Source: Syntrophaceae bacterium
GTDB taxonomy: Bacteria > Desulfobacterota > Syntrophia > Syntrophales > UBA2210
Assembly: GCA_030619435.1 (NCBI GenBank)
Contig: JAUXBI010000051.1
Coordinates: forward strand, 1 to 9,118
Length of the DNA stretch: 9,118 nucleotides
Direction: 5' to 3'
Under the pieces are notes generated by a model, which saw nothing but the letters and a program-made list of their open reading frames with translations, was not told where the DNA came from and did not search any database. Below are positions 1 through 6,840 of the stretch, piece by piece. Both the position numbers and the translations under genes were made by a program. Numbering within the stretch: position 1 is the stretch's first letter; the number at the start of each line of letters is the position of its first letter.

Positions 1-1255
1 CCGCACCGTAAGGGCATCGGTCAATGCATCTCATACATGTAATACATTCGGTCATCGGTATATCCGGCGATATGCCTTCCCTCAACTTATTCGCGTCAAT
101 AATTCCCATGGGACATACTTCCGCGCATTGCACACAGGAAAATTTTTTGCATTGATTTGCCCCAATGACAATTTTTATCAGACCAAACTTTGCAAAGAGC
201 GCCAGGATAGCCCCTACCGGGCAGAAATACCTGCACCAGACCCGCCTTTCTGCTATCTCCAGGCCTGCCAGTCCGGCTACTATCCCCATGTTGGCACCAT
301 TAAGCGTTCCCGCCGTGCCATAGGAGCGACAAATCGAACCTATTGGACATATGGGACAAAAAACCTGGGAACCGAAGGCGAAGCTTCCTCCCACAGCTCC
401 GGCAAGGATTCCGTACTTTGCCATCCTGCTCTTGGGAAATGACGGTAATCCGATCTTTTTTGGTGTAATCTTATCGACAAGATCGAGAAAGAAGCCGAAG
501 GGACAGATCCACCCGCAGAAAAATCTGCCCGCAAGTATGGTCAATCCGATGATAAAGAAAGTCGACAGAACCCAGACGAGCACGACGGTACCTGACGATG
601 CAATATTCTGGAGAACTCCCACGGGACAGGACAGACTGAGCGCGCCCGCTTTCAGGGAACAGAAGGTTCCGATCAAGATAACGGCCAGAAGGAGAAATGA
701 AATAGTCTGAACGGACCATCTCAGACCTTTTATCCATCTTATACTTTTCCCCTTTGGCAGAGTAAGGGCACCGGATGGACAATATTTAACACACTGTGGA
801 TCACCCTCACACAGATCGCATTTATTGATTTCTCCCGTTATTGGATCTTGAAGCGGTGCGGCTTCCGGGCAGGCCATCGTACAAAGACCGCATGCGACAC
901 AGAACAGTTTGTTGATACGGACAATCCCGTCTTCCCCTTTTTCAATCGCCTTGGTGGGGCAGGCTTCTATACACAGAGGTTTGCGGCAATGCTGACAGAG
1001 ATTCGCAAAATTCTTGATACTGATTTCATCTCTGAGCACCTTTATGCTTGCAGAAGCAGGGGCTATTTTAGAGATATTTCTTAAGGAACAGACCATCTCA
1101 CAGGTGCCACAACCGGTACATTTTTCAGGATCAAAGAGAATGCCGGGATGAAGTCGCGGCATGAAGTAGTCGGAGAAGGTTTTCTTCTCTTCCGGGCGAG
1201 GCCTGAGATCCTCAAGGGTGATAATGTTGTTTTGTTCGTTCGTTTGTTCCTGCAT
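1..1255 (-). CDS. HycB/CooF-like ferredoxin fused to NapH-like membrane iron-sulfur protein (partial, C-terminus off the left edge)
   Basis: The frame starts at an ATG 8 bases after the hdrC stop and stays open for 418 codons to the window edge. Residues 38-165 form a HycB/DmsB/CooF-type domain with four cysteine groups: C46/49/52/56, C87/90/95/99, C119/122/125/129 and C146/149/155/159. Hydrophobic segments follow at about 183-200, 222-242, 281-297 and 320-335, and again after 345. They carry NapH-type motifs: CGWICPFG (C247, C251), CPICPIGSIC (C300, C303, C309) and WCRYFCPVG (C341, C345). Two more 4Fe-4S motifs come next: C369/374/377/381 and C404/407/410/414. NapH-family proteins are membrane quinol dehydrogenase components that work with NapG, and a NapG-like gene lies at the other end of this cluster. 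I infer that this protein passes electrons between the quinone pool and the Fdh/Hdr proteins. The start has a weak AGG about 7 bases upstream. The fusion is clear; the exact partner is not. Confidence 0.88.
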   Translation of the reverse strand, partial: MQEQTNEQNNIITLEDLRPRPEEKKTFSDYFMPRLHPGILFDPEKCTGCGTCEMVCSLRNISKIAPASASIKVLRDEISIKNFANLCQHCRKPLCIEACPTKAIEKGEDGIVRINKLFCVACGLCTMACPEAAPLQDPITGEINKCDLCEGDPQCVKYCPSGALTLPKGKSIRWIKGLRWSVQTISFLLLAVILIGTFCSLKAGALSLSCPVGVLQNIASSGTVVLVWVLSTFFIIGLTILAGRFFCGWICPFGFFLDLVDKITPKKIGLPSFPKSRMAKYGILAGAVGGSFAFGSQVFCPICPIGSICRSYGTAGTLNGANMGIVAGLAGLEIAERRVWCRYFCPVGAILALFAKFGLIKIVIGANQCKKFSCVQCAEVCPMGIIDANKLREGISPDIPMTECITCMRCIDRCPYGA

Positions 1256-1263
1256 CACAGTAC

Positions 1264-1725
1264 CTATGTATTACGTAACATGTAAATCTCCCTCCTGCAT
1301 GAGGGACAAAGTTCGAGAATGTCCAAAACGTTCGAAGGTTCTTCTCTCAACCTTTCAAAAACAAAGTTTTTTGCGGGGATTGATAAAAACTGTTTACCGC
1401 AACGGGTACAGTATTTTAAATTTTCAACCATGTTTTCTTCGATTGCTATTTCTCTGAGAGCTCGAATCAGATCGCGACAGCTAACCCCCTGTGGACAGAC
1501 ATCCGTGCCGGCATTACATTCTGTACAATACCATATATTTTCGTCCGTAATTATGTCGTTCCCCGTCAGGGCTTTTTTAATCACCCCCCGGGGTGACATT
1601 TCGATGGAAAAATTTGTGTACATCTCCGCCATTGGACATACCGCAACACACCTGCCACATTCCACACAACTGTAGGCACCGGAAGATCTCCTCGCTTCAG
1701 CGATCCTGTCTTTACCGTTAGCCAT
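1264..1725 (-). CDS. hdrC: HdrC-like 4Fe-4S protein with one degenerate cluster motif
   Basis: This 153-residue soluble protein has HdrC architecture. The first cluster motif is intact (CVECGRCVAVCP; C20, C23, C26, C30). The second reads CTECNAGTDVCPQG, with C67, C70 and C77 but Gly at position 73 where the third cysteine is expected. C83 lies close by. The C-terminus has two further CxxC pairs (C106/C109 and C140/C143) that could bind zinc or another cluster; this zinc-ribbon-like tail is not part of minimal HdrC. HdrC normally carries electrons from HdrA to HdrB. No HdrB is visible here, so its partner is probably a neighbouring protein. The ATG overlaps the end of fdhA by 8 bases and has a good ribosome binding site (AAGGAA, 7 bases upstream), which suggests translational coupling. 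The family call is firm; the role in this cluster is inferred. Confidence 0.85.
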   Translation of the reverse strand: MANGKDRIAEARRSSGAYSCVECGRCVAVCPMAEMYTNFSIEMSPRGVIKKALTGNDIITDENIWYCTECNAGTDVCPQGVSCRDLIRALREIAIEENMVENLKYCTRCGKQFLSIPAKNFVFERLREEPSNVLDILELCPSCRREIYMLRNT

Positions 1726-3760
1726 CCTGTGATTCCTTCCTTACATCCGCGGCACATACCTTGAATTCCGGTATTTTGGAACGAGGATCCAGTGCCGGAT
1801 TAGTCAGCATATTCGCCCGTGCCTCTGCAAAGTGAAAGGGCGCGAAAATACATCCTTTTGAAACACGTTTCGTTATCCGGGCATTTGTTATAATACTTCC
1901 CCTGCGGGTTGTTATCTTTATTTTCTCCCCGTCTTTTACGTCCAGAAGAGCAGCGTCTTCCGGGTTGATCTCAGCATAGGCCTCTTCTACTTCCCTGTTG
2001 AGAAAGGATGAGCGGCGCGTCATCGTCCCGGTATGATAATGGGCAAACATTCTTCCTGTACTTAGATAATAAGGATAATCCTCATCGGGCAGTTCTTTGG
2101 GTGGAGTATGCTCGGGGACGACGAAAAGTCCTTTGCCCCTCGTAAATCGGTCTTTATGAAGATACCGGGTGCCGGGATGTTCTAAATCAGGGCAGGGCCA
2201 CTGCAGCCCTTCCCGCTCCAGTCTGTCAAAACTAATTCCTCCGTAGGCTGGGGCCAGAGACGCGATTTCATCCATGACTTCTGAGGGATTTTTATAAGAA
2301 AAATCAAGCCCCAAAGCGTTTCCAAGAAGGCATAAGATCTCAAAGTCTTCCTTAGCGTTCCCCGGAGGAGCGACTGTTTTTCTTAAAAGCTGAAATCTTC
2401 GCTCCGTATTAGTGAATGTTCCGGACTTTTCGGCAAAACAGGAACTGGGAAATACCAGATGCGCGAACTTTGCCGTCTCGGTGAGAAAAATATCCTGAAC
2501 GATTAGAAAATCGAAGGCCTTCAGAGATTCCAGCACATGATTGGTGTCGGGATCGCTCAATGCGGGATTTTCTGCCATGATATAGGCCGCTCGTATATCT
2601 TTTCCCGCGAGACCGATAATCTCTGTAACGGTAAGCCCCGGTTTATTGGAGAGTGTATCCCCCCAGGCATTTTGAAATTTGTTCTGAATTTCCGAATCGC
2701 TGACACTCTGGTATCCGGGATAGACATTGGGCAGGGCACCCATATCACAGGCGCCCTGGACATTATTCTGCCCCCGAAGAGGGTATATGCCGGAGTGTTC
2801 TGTTCCCACATGACCGCACAACATGGCAAGATCGCAGATGGCGAGAACATTGGCTGTTCCACAGGCATGTTGAGTGATACCCATGCAATATATTATGGCG
2901 GATTCTTTTACTTTTGCGTAAATCTCCGCCACATTTCTGATGATTTCTTCATTGATACCGCATTCTTCGGCAGCCCGTTTGACAGGCCATAAGTGGAGGA
3001 ATTCATTCAGATCTTCGAATCCTTCCATTCGTGCCCTGATAAAATTCTCGTTGTGCAGTCCTTCGTCAATAATGTGTCTCATCATGCCGCACAGCAGTGG
3101 GATATCCGTTCCCGGATTTATACGCAGGTGGATTTTAGCGTTCCGGGTTACTGCCGTTTCACGGGGATCTACGGCAATGATTGTAGCACCCTTGTCGGCA
3201 GCCTTATAAATTTCCCCCATGATGATTGGGTGGCTCTCCGCTGCGTTGGAACCGATAACGAAAATGCACTCAGCCCCGGCCAGATCGGAAATAGAATTCG
3301 TCATAGCCCCGCTGCCAAGGGCCTGTACCATGGCAACAGTAGTCGGGGCATGACACAGACGTGCGCAATGATCCACATTATTTGTTTTAAAGGCCATTCG
3401 TATCAGTTTCTGGAAAAGGTAATTTTCTTCGTTGGTACATTTGGCGGAAGAAAGACCACCTATGGCATCGCCGCCATATTTTGCGGCAGTCTCACGCAAT
3501 TTCAAAGCTGCCATCGGGATGGCTTCATCCCACGGGATTTTCTGAAACGTATCACCCTTTCTCAAAAGGGGATCTGTCAGACGGTCGGGATGGTTGATAA
3601 ACTCGTGTGCAGACCATCCCTTTATGCACAGGCTCCCCCTGGAGACGGGGTGTTCTCTGTCAGGATAGGTGGCAACGGCAACGCCATCTTCGACTTTTAT
3701 AATAAGGCCGCAGCCGGTTCCACAATAGGGACAAATGGTCTTTATAAATTCAGGATTCAT
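1718..3760 (-). CDS. fdhA: Formate dehydrogenase catalytic subunit (molybdopterin, cysteine type, cytoplasmic)
   Basis: This 680-residue protein has the usual length and layout of the FdhA family: a bis-MGD Mo/W enzyme that interconverts formate and CO2. The N-terminal 4Fe-4S site is C10-x2-C13-x3-C17-x27-C45, and K48 fits the conserved lysine between cluster and cofactor. The active-site stretch NNVDHCARLCHAPT places C136 at the metal-ligand position that is selenocysteine in enzymes such as E. coli FdhF, followed by H137. Other family signatures are GSNAAESHP, GITQHACGTANV, RGQNNVQGACDMGALP, PGYQ, ENPALSD and the C-terminal STGRMFAHYHTGTMTRRS. There is no Tat leader, so it should be cytoplasmic. 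The start overlaps the upstream gene's end by 11 bases and has GAGGGAAG just upstream. The gene sits between FdhB-like and HdrC-like genes, as in Fdh-Hdr assemblies. The direction of catalysis cannot be read from the sequence. Confidence 0.95.
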   Translation of the reverse strand: MNPEFIKTICPYCGTGCGLIIKVEDGVAVATYPDREHPVSRGSLCIKGWSAHEFINHPDRLTDPLLRKGDTFQKIPWDEAIPMAALKLRETAAKYGGDAIGGLSSAKCTNEENYLFQKLIRMAFKTNNVDHCARLCHAPTTVAMVQALGSGAMTNSISDLAGAECIFVIGSNAAESHPIIMGEIYKAADKGATIIAVDPRETAVTRNAKIHLRINPGTDIPLLCGMMRHIIDEGLHNENFIRARMEGFEDLNEFLHLWPVKRAAEECGINEEIIRNVAEIYAKVKESAIIYCMGITQHACGTANVLAICDLAMLCGHVGTEHSGIYPLRGQNNVQGACDMGALPNVYPGYQSVSDSEIQNKFQNAWGDTLSNKPGLTVTEIIGLAGKDIRAAYIMAENPALSDPDTNHVLESLKAFDFLIVQDIFLTETAKFAHLVFPSSCFAEKSGTFTNTERRFQLLRKTVAPPGNAKEDFEILCLLGNALGLDFSYKNPSEVMDEIASLAPAYGGISFDRLEREGLQWPCPDLEHPGTRYLHKDRFTRGKGLFVVPEHTPPKELPDEDYPYYLSTGRMFAHYHTGTMTRRSSFLNREVEEAYAEINPEDAALLDVKDGEKIKITTRRGSIITNARITKRVSKGCIFAPFHFAEARANMLTNPALDPRSKIPEFKVCAADVRKESQDG

Positions 3761-4601
3761 CTTCTTCCCTCAGAGAGTTTATCCAGTCGGGGAATTCCCT
3801 GTCCGTATCTGGTTTTTCAAAAGCACTGGAAAGGACTGGTGATTTTGTCTCCGGATCAAGTCCCGCCTCGTACCCGTATTTTTCACGCAGTGTTTTACGC
3901 ATCCCAAGCTGTAAATAGAGGAGGGGAATATTGACGGGGCATGCCTCCTGACAGGCTCCACAGGCCACGCATGTATCCGACAGGTGAAAGGCACGTATAA
4001 GGTGAAAGGTTATCGTTTCCGCTGGCACGACACCCCTTTGCACCCAGACATCGTCTTCCAGTTTGCAGGGTTCACAGATGCAGATAGGGCAGGAATTACG
4101 GCAGCCGTAACACTTGATGCACCTCTTCAGCATATCAGCCCATCTCTTCATCCTCTCTTTGTCATTGCCAATCAAAAACTTCCGGACTCTTTCATCCTGA
4201 AAGGGATCTACCCCTGAAACCTTCTCTCCCGCATCGAGTTTCTCCGGATAAGGCCTGTCGCAAAGACATATAGCCGCTTGCTCCTGACTGCAGGCAATTC
4301 CAATCGTAAGGAGGTTTTCTTTCTCTATCTGATTTCTCTTTATCAGCTCAATCAGCGCCCTTTCGTCACATCCCCGGCAGATTACAGCCAGTTTGTAATT
4401 TTCCGGTGAGGAACGTAAAATTCTCATAGCGAGCTTTGCCAGCAACCATTTTGGCTCAAGAACAAGGTTGGCTAATCCCGCAGGATCTTCAAATAGATGA
4501 GGCTGGATAATATTCCATTCATTCCTCATTAAGCCAAAGACAGCACTGGCTTTTTTCTCTTCAAGAATCTGTCTTGCTATGTTTTTTGTTTTCTCGAGCA
4601 T
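3750..4601 (-). CDS. FrhB/FdhB-like iron-sulfur protein with C-terminal 4Fe-4S dicluster domain
   Basis: In this 283-residue protein, residues 65-120 resemble the electron-transfer core of the FrhB/FdhB family (coenzyme F420 hydrogenase/dehydrogenase beta), with VICRGCDERAL (C75, C78) and GIACSQEQA (C104), then C112 and C114. The C-terminal half has two ferredoxin/HdrC-like motifs: CIKCYGCRNSCP (C161, C164, C167, C171) and CVACGACQEACP (C211, C214, C217, C221). Between them is an extra run of cysteines at C174, C176 and C179. The FrhB part is shorter than in a full F420-dependent FdhB, so a different electron carrier or a purely structural cluster is possible. It directly precedes fdhA with an 11-base overlap, so the most likely role is the electron-transfer subunit that links FdhA to the HdrA/MvhD proteins. 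The ribosome binding site is weak (GAAGTGA). The family call is moderately firm; the substrate is unknown. Confidence 0.83.
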   Translation of the reverse strand: MLEKTKNIARQILEEKKASAVFGLMRNEWNIIQPHLFEDPAGLANLVLEPKWLLAKLAMRILRSSPENYKLAVICRGCDERALIELIKRNQIEKENLLTIGIACSQEQAAICLCDRPYPEKLDAGEKVSGVDPFQDERVRKFLIGNDKERMKRWADMLKRCIKCYGCRNSCPICICEPCKLEDDVWVQRGVVPAETITFHLIRAFHLSDTCVACGACQEACPVNIPLLYLQLGMRKTLREKYGYEAGLDPETKSPVLSSAFEKPDTDREFPDWINSLREEDES

Positions 4602-4624
4602 AATCAGTTTATCACTTCAAACGG

Positions 4625-5029
4625 TTACAACCAGGGATCAAGGGGTGGCAGTAAGGTTAACTCATCAAAGAAATTCTTTATTATTTCCTCAAACTGATAA
4701 TCTTCATGTGCGGTCCCAAAACTGAGCAAAAGCCTGCTGCTTCCTATACCTGTTGTGTCCAGTAAATCTTGTAAAAGCTCCAATCTTTTAATAGCAGTGT
4801 GATTCGCATTATTATAACGACATCCTCCTATGTGACATCCCAGAACAGCTATACCATCAATTCCTCCGGCCAATGCTCTCAGGATGGCATCGGTTTCAAC
4901 AAGAGATGCGCATTCCATCGGAATGACACGAAATCGTGAGGGGAGAGAGATTCTCTTCTTCCCGGCAGCATCAGCTCCGATAAAACCACACCACTTGCAT
5001 GCAAAGATCAGGATTCTGGGCTGGTTCAT
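4625..5029 (-). CDS. mvhD: MvhD-like 2Fe-2S electron-transfer subunit (hydrogenase/Fdh-HdrA linker)
   Basis: This 134-residue protein matches the MvhD/FlpD family, which carries a 2Fe-2S cluster and hands electrons from a hydrogenase or formate dehydrogenase to HdrA. Visible motifs are CKWCGFIGADAAG (C11, C14), the RVIPMEC cysteine (C40), and GCHIGGCRYNNAN (C65, C70). The last usually reads GCxxGDCHY in the family, so Gly and Arg replace the usual Asp and His. There is no signal peptide or membrane segment. The same domain is fused to the C-terminus of QmoB in sulfate reducers and of HdrA in some other anaerobes; here it is a separate gene just downstream of the HdrA-like gene and upstream of the Fdh genes, which fits a linker role. 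The start is supported by GAGGGG, 5 bases before the ATG. Confidence 0.92.
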   Translation of the reverse strand: MNQPRILIFACKWCGFIGADAAGKKRISLPSRFRVIPMECASLVETDAILRALAGGIDGIAVLGCHIGGCRYNNANHTAIKRLELLQDLLDTTGIGSSRLLLSFGTAHEDYQFEEIIKNFFDELTLLPPLDPWL

Positions 5030-5137
5030 TTTAACCCCTCGCCTTATTGTCTATATCCTGTTTCGACATTGATAAATAAATAAACATTAATAACAAATCC
5101 CAAAGCCCCAATGATAAAAAAGTTTTTTGACATTTTT
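5030..5137. other. AT-rich intergenic gap, possible weak internal promoter
   Basis: This 108-base gap is the only sizeable break in the gene cluster and is strongly AT-rich, with A and T runs. Read on the minus strand it has a possible but weak -35/-10 pair: TTGTTA at 5096-5091 and TATCAA at 5074-5069, 16 bases apart, each matching 4 of 6 consensus bases. It also holds the ribosome binding site of the MvhD-like gene (GAGGGG, 5040-5035). The gap could let the mvhD-fdhA-hdrC half be expressed apart from the flavoprotein half. AT-rich sequence produces such promoter matches easily, so this is only a candidate. Confidence 0.25.
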
Positions 5138-5159
5138 TTAAAACGCCATTTTTATCATT
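5110..5159. repeat. 11-bp perfect inverted repeat across the hdrA stop codon
   Basis: The arms AATGATAAAAA (5110-5120) and TTTTTATCATT (5149-5159) are exact reverse complements separated by 28 bases. One arm is the end of the hdrA-like coding sequence (the Met-Ile-Lys codons) and the other lies past its stop codon at 5140-5138. The loop contains another A-run/T-run pair (5116-5121 and 5123-5128). The stem is almost all A-T pairs, so a classical GC-rich intrinsic terminator is not supported. It might be a weak terminator or attenuator, an mRNA 3'-end structure, or chance in AT-rich DNA. Confidence 0.45.
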
Positions 5160-6832
5160 TCCCCCACCATGCGATAATTATGCTCGGGAATCTGCATGGT
5201 CCCGTTGGGGCATACGGAGACGCAGCTTCCACATGCCTTGCATTTCATCATGTTAACAATACTGATATATCGACCCTCCAGCTTTTCAATATGACAGGCG
5301 TCGAAGGGACAGGCAGCGACACAGTTTCCACAACCCGTGCAGGATTCGGGAACAACCCGGGCGTGACCTGATTTCAGACCGGGAACCCGGCTGAGTGTCG
5401 ATGCGGCGATTTTACTCTGTCTTAAATACGAAACTGCCTTCATGGCTGCCGCTTTCCCCTGTAATATCGAATGGTCTGAAGAAACGGGCCATCTCGCGGA
5501 ACCGCATATGAATATTCCATCCGTTTTTGTTTCCAGGGGATGCATCGGATAGATCTCCGAGAAAAATCCATAACGGTCGACTTCAATATCCAGCATTTCC
5601 GCCAGTTGTACATTATCATTATTTGGGACAAGGGGAGTGCTTAAGACCACCAGATCTGTCTCAATTTTTCTTGTAATACCGGTTATCGCATCATAAACTT
5701 CAACAGCTTCAACATAATCACTGCCTATGATCCGAGGTGGTTGTTCTTCTTCGAAGCGAATAAACTGTACACCACTCGAGAGTGTATCCCTGTAATATTT
5801 TTCCAGGGTGTTCCCCGGCGTCATGATCCCCCGGTGGAGAATAAATACTGACGCGCCCGGGATATCTTCAGCGATCCTCGAGGCATTTTTAAGACTGATG
5901 GGACAACAAATGGTTGAACAATACGGTCTTTCTCTATTTCTTGCGCCAACACATTGTATAAAGACGGGCTTTTTCGTTTCTAATGATCCATTCAGGCTTT
6001 GTCTTTCAAACTCCATCTGGTTGATTACATTCTTTATTTCGCCATAGCCATAAAGGCCGGTCGGGAAAAATATCTTTGCGCCTGTCGCGACGATAATAAC
6101 TCCTGCCTGGATGAAACTATCTTTTTCCTGAAATGAGAAGTGAACGGTGAAGTTGCCGGTGTCTCCCTCAACAGAAGTGATCTTTGATTGCGGATAGAAG
6201 GTGATGAGGGGATTGTTCTCAACCTCTCTAAGATATGGTCCCAGTTTGTTCGACGCATCGTCGTTATCGGGATAACAGCGGGAAATCAATTTAAGCATTC
6301 CGCCGGGGACCTTTGACCTTTCGAGAAGGTTAACCTTAAATCCCGTTCTTGCAAGTGACATGGCAGCGGCGAGACCTGCGGGGCCTGCGCCTATTATAAG
6401 AGCATTCGGATGAACGGTAACGGACATGTCGTCGGACATGTCTTTATGCTGAAGAGCAGCGATCCCCATATTTATGAGGTCTTTTGCTTTTTTTGAGGCG
6501 TCTTCGGGATTGTCGCCATGAATCCAGGCACATCCTTCCCTTATATCCACCAGACCGATCTTATGCCGTTCTACGCCTTCTTTAATAAGAGATTCGATGA
6601 CAAGATTGCCTCGCGAAAGGGTCGAACAGGCGGCGATCAATACCTTATCAGAGTTGCTCTCCCTTATTTGGGAAACAGTTTTTTCTATATCGGTTTCGAG
6701 ACACAGAGAATCAACGATCGATATGAGGACAACAGAAGGATCTTTTGATAATTCCTCCCGGAGAAAATCAAAATTGATAGTATTATCAATTTCTCCGAAA
6801 CATTTGCATAGAAAAACAGATATGTTTGCCAT
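5138..6832 (-). CDS. hdrA: HdrA/QmoB-like FAD iron-sulfur protein
   Basis: The 564 residues contain, in order: an HdrA-type N-terminal domain (about 1-125) with C9, C11, C44 and C69; an FAD-binding thioredoxin-reductase fold starting at GAGPAG (G148, G150, G153) with ERSKVPGG after it and IIVATGA at 246-252; the HdrA cluster motif QCVGARN-PYCSTICC (C294, C305, C309, C310); and a C-terminal two-cluster ferredoxin (C498/501/504/508 and C531/534/537/541). It lacks the ferredoxin domain that canonical HdrA carries inserted in the FAD domain, and where HdrA has a DCxxC pair it reads DNDDASN. Together with the separate MvhD downstream it matches the composition of QmoB (HdrA plus MvhD). It follows the QmoA-like gene by 8 bases. 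It should be soluble, binding FAD and relaying or splitting electrons. The ribosome binding site is weak; the start fits the family N-terminus. Confidence 0.9.
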   Translation of the reverse strand: MANISVFLCKCFGEIDNTINFDFLREELSKDPSVVLISIVDSLCLETDIEKTVSQIRESNSDKVLIAACSTLSRGNLVIESLIKEGVERHKIGLVDIREGCAWIHGDNPEDASKKAKDLINMGIAALQHKDMSDDMSVTVHPNALIIGAGPAGLAAAMSLARTGFKVNLLERSKVPGGMLKLISRCYPDNDDASNKLGPYLREVENNPLITFYPQSKITSVEGDTGNFTVHFSFQEKDSFIQAGVIIVATGAKIFFPTGLYGYGEIKNVINQMEFERQSLNGSLETKKPVFIQCVGARNRERPYCSTICCPISLKNASRIAEDIPGASVFILHRGIMTPGNTLEKYYRDTLSSGVQFIRFEEEQPPRIIGSDYVEAVEVYDAITGITRKIETDLVVLSTPLVPNNDNVQLAEMLDIEVDRYGFFSEIYPMHPLETKTDGIFICGSARWPVSSDHSILQGKAAAMKAVSYLRQSKIAASTLSRVPGLKSGHARVVPESCTGCGNCVAACPFDACHIEKLEGRYISIVNMMKCKACGSCVSVCPNGTMQIPEHNYRMVGEMIKMAF

Positions 6833-6840
6833 ATTTCATT

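Noticed and set aside
471..782. Minus-strand 103-codon open frame in the left part of the window
   Set aside because: It is out of frame with the continuous 418-codon ferredoxin/NapH-like frame that covers the same bases and carries all the cysteine motifs.
1266..1277. Twelve-base exact repeat ATGTATTACGTA, also at 8843-8854
   Set aside because: One copy overlaps the end of hdrC coding sequence, and one or more 12-base matches are expected by chance in a window of this size.
1264..1411. Possible HdrB (CCG-domain) remnant in the HdrC C-terminus
   Set aside because: The tail has only two simple CxxC pairs and none of the CCG motifs of HdrB.
3346..3360. Possible selenocysteine at the FdhA active site
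   Set aside because: The ligand codon in the CARLCH motif encodes cysteine and no in-frame TGA is present, so no selenocysteine insertion is needed.
2993..3934. Long plus-strand open frame (313 codons) opposite fdhA and the start of the next gene
   Set aside because: It has no recognisable domain and no ribosome binding site. It lies antisense to two genes with strong family motifs, so it is a shadow frame.
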